DNA from: RUG11551 sp045546875
GTDB taxonomy: Bacteria > Planctomycetota > Planctomycetia > Pirellulales > Thermoguttaceae
Direction: 5' to 3'
Length of the DNA: 5,188 bases
Assembly (NCBI GenBank): GCA_045546875.1
Contig: JAZQDP010000074.1
Span: 1 to 5,188 of the forward strand
This document shows, piece by piece, positions 5,149 to 5,188 of this stretch (its first letter is position 1; every line of letters starts with the position of its first letter). Both the position numbers and the translations under genes were made by a program. The notes below the pieces were generated by a model. It saw only the letters and a program-made list of their open reading frames with translations. It was not told where the DNA came from and did not search any database.

Positions 5149-5188
5149 ACGTAGATGAGAGAATCTTGTAATTGAAGTTTTCTGATTT

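Noticed and set aside
1..5188. tRNA, rRNA, riboswitch, CRISPR array or insertion sequence
   Set aside because: I found no cloverleaf, conserved rRNA segment, regularly spaced long repeats, transposase or integrase motif on either strand by eye; a covariance-model scan would be needed to exclude small RNAs.

Overview
The window carries four protein genes and no recognisable RNA gene, transposase or CRISPR array. The organism is most likely a bacterium of the Planctomycetota, perhaps a moderate-GC plant-polymer-degrading or gut-associated lineage. The arguments are the exact 24-residue leucine-rich repeats of the T-x-(I/V)-T-D-x-G type, common in that phylum; start codons mostly lacking a Shine-Dalgarno sequence; small lineage-specific membrane proteins; and a large secreted GH51 glycosidase. 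This is an inference from style, not from a marker gene.

Layout. Positions 1-196 are an AT-rich leader with a possible sigma-70 promoter. Positions 197-691 (+) encode a 164-residue single-pass membrane protein with a very acidic N-terminal half, followed by a strong intrinsic terminator (722-748). Positions 749-1015 hold no convincing gene but contain a small hairpin (795-813) and a 76-base imperfect inverted repeat (828-903), both in the 3' region of the convergent gene on the minus strand. That gene (2884 down to 1016) encodes a secreted GH51 alpha-L-arabinofuranosidase with both catalytic glutamates and most expected active-site residues present. Its promoter (TTGCAT-17-TATAAT on the minus strand) is the best in the window and shows that the start is at 2884, not further upstream. 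Positions 2885-3235 form the divergent intergenic region: the GH51 promoter, a 7-base tandem repeat tract (3004-3045), a terminator-like hairpin on the plus strand (3052-3095), two C-tracts, and an extended -10 promoter overlapped by an 18-base perfect dyad (3210-3227). Positions 3236-4183 (+) encode an unrecognised protein with an N-terminal hydrophobic segment and a second membrane segment near the C-terminus. Positions 4257-5081 (+) encode a membrane-anchored LRR protein made of nine consecutive 24-residue units. Positions 5082-5188 contain a GC-rich hairpin that is a likely terminator with an alternative fold.

Function as a group. Only the GH51 enzyme has an assignable activity, release of L-arabinose from arabinan or arabinoxylan outside the cytoplasm. 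The two rightward genes at 3236 and 4257 are 73 bases apart and may be co-transcribed; both products are predicted to be membrane-anchored with exported domains. Nothing in the sequence ties them to arabinose metabolism. GH51 is visibly richer in G+C than its right-hand neighbours (35 of 60 bases at 1081-1140 against 21 of 60 at 3661-3720), so it may have a separate history. I do not see a clear novel defence, mobile or biosynthetic system; the unusual material is in the intergenic structures and the unassigned membrane proteins.
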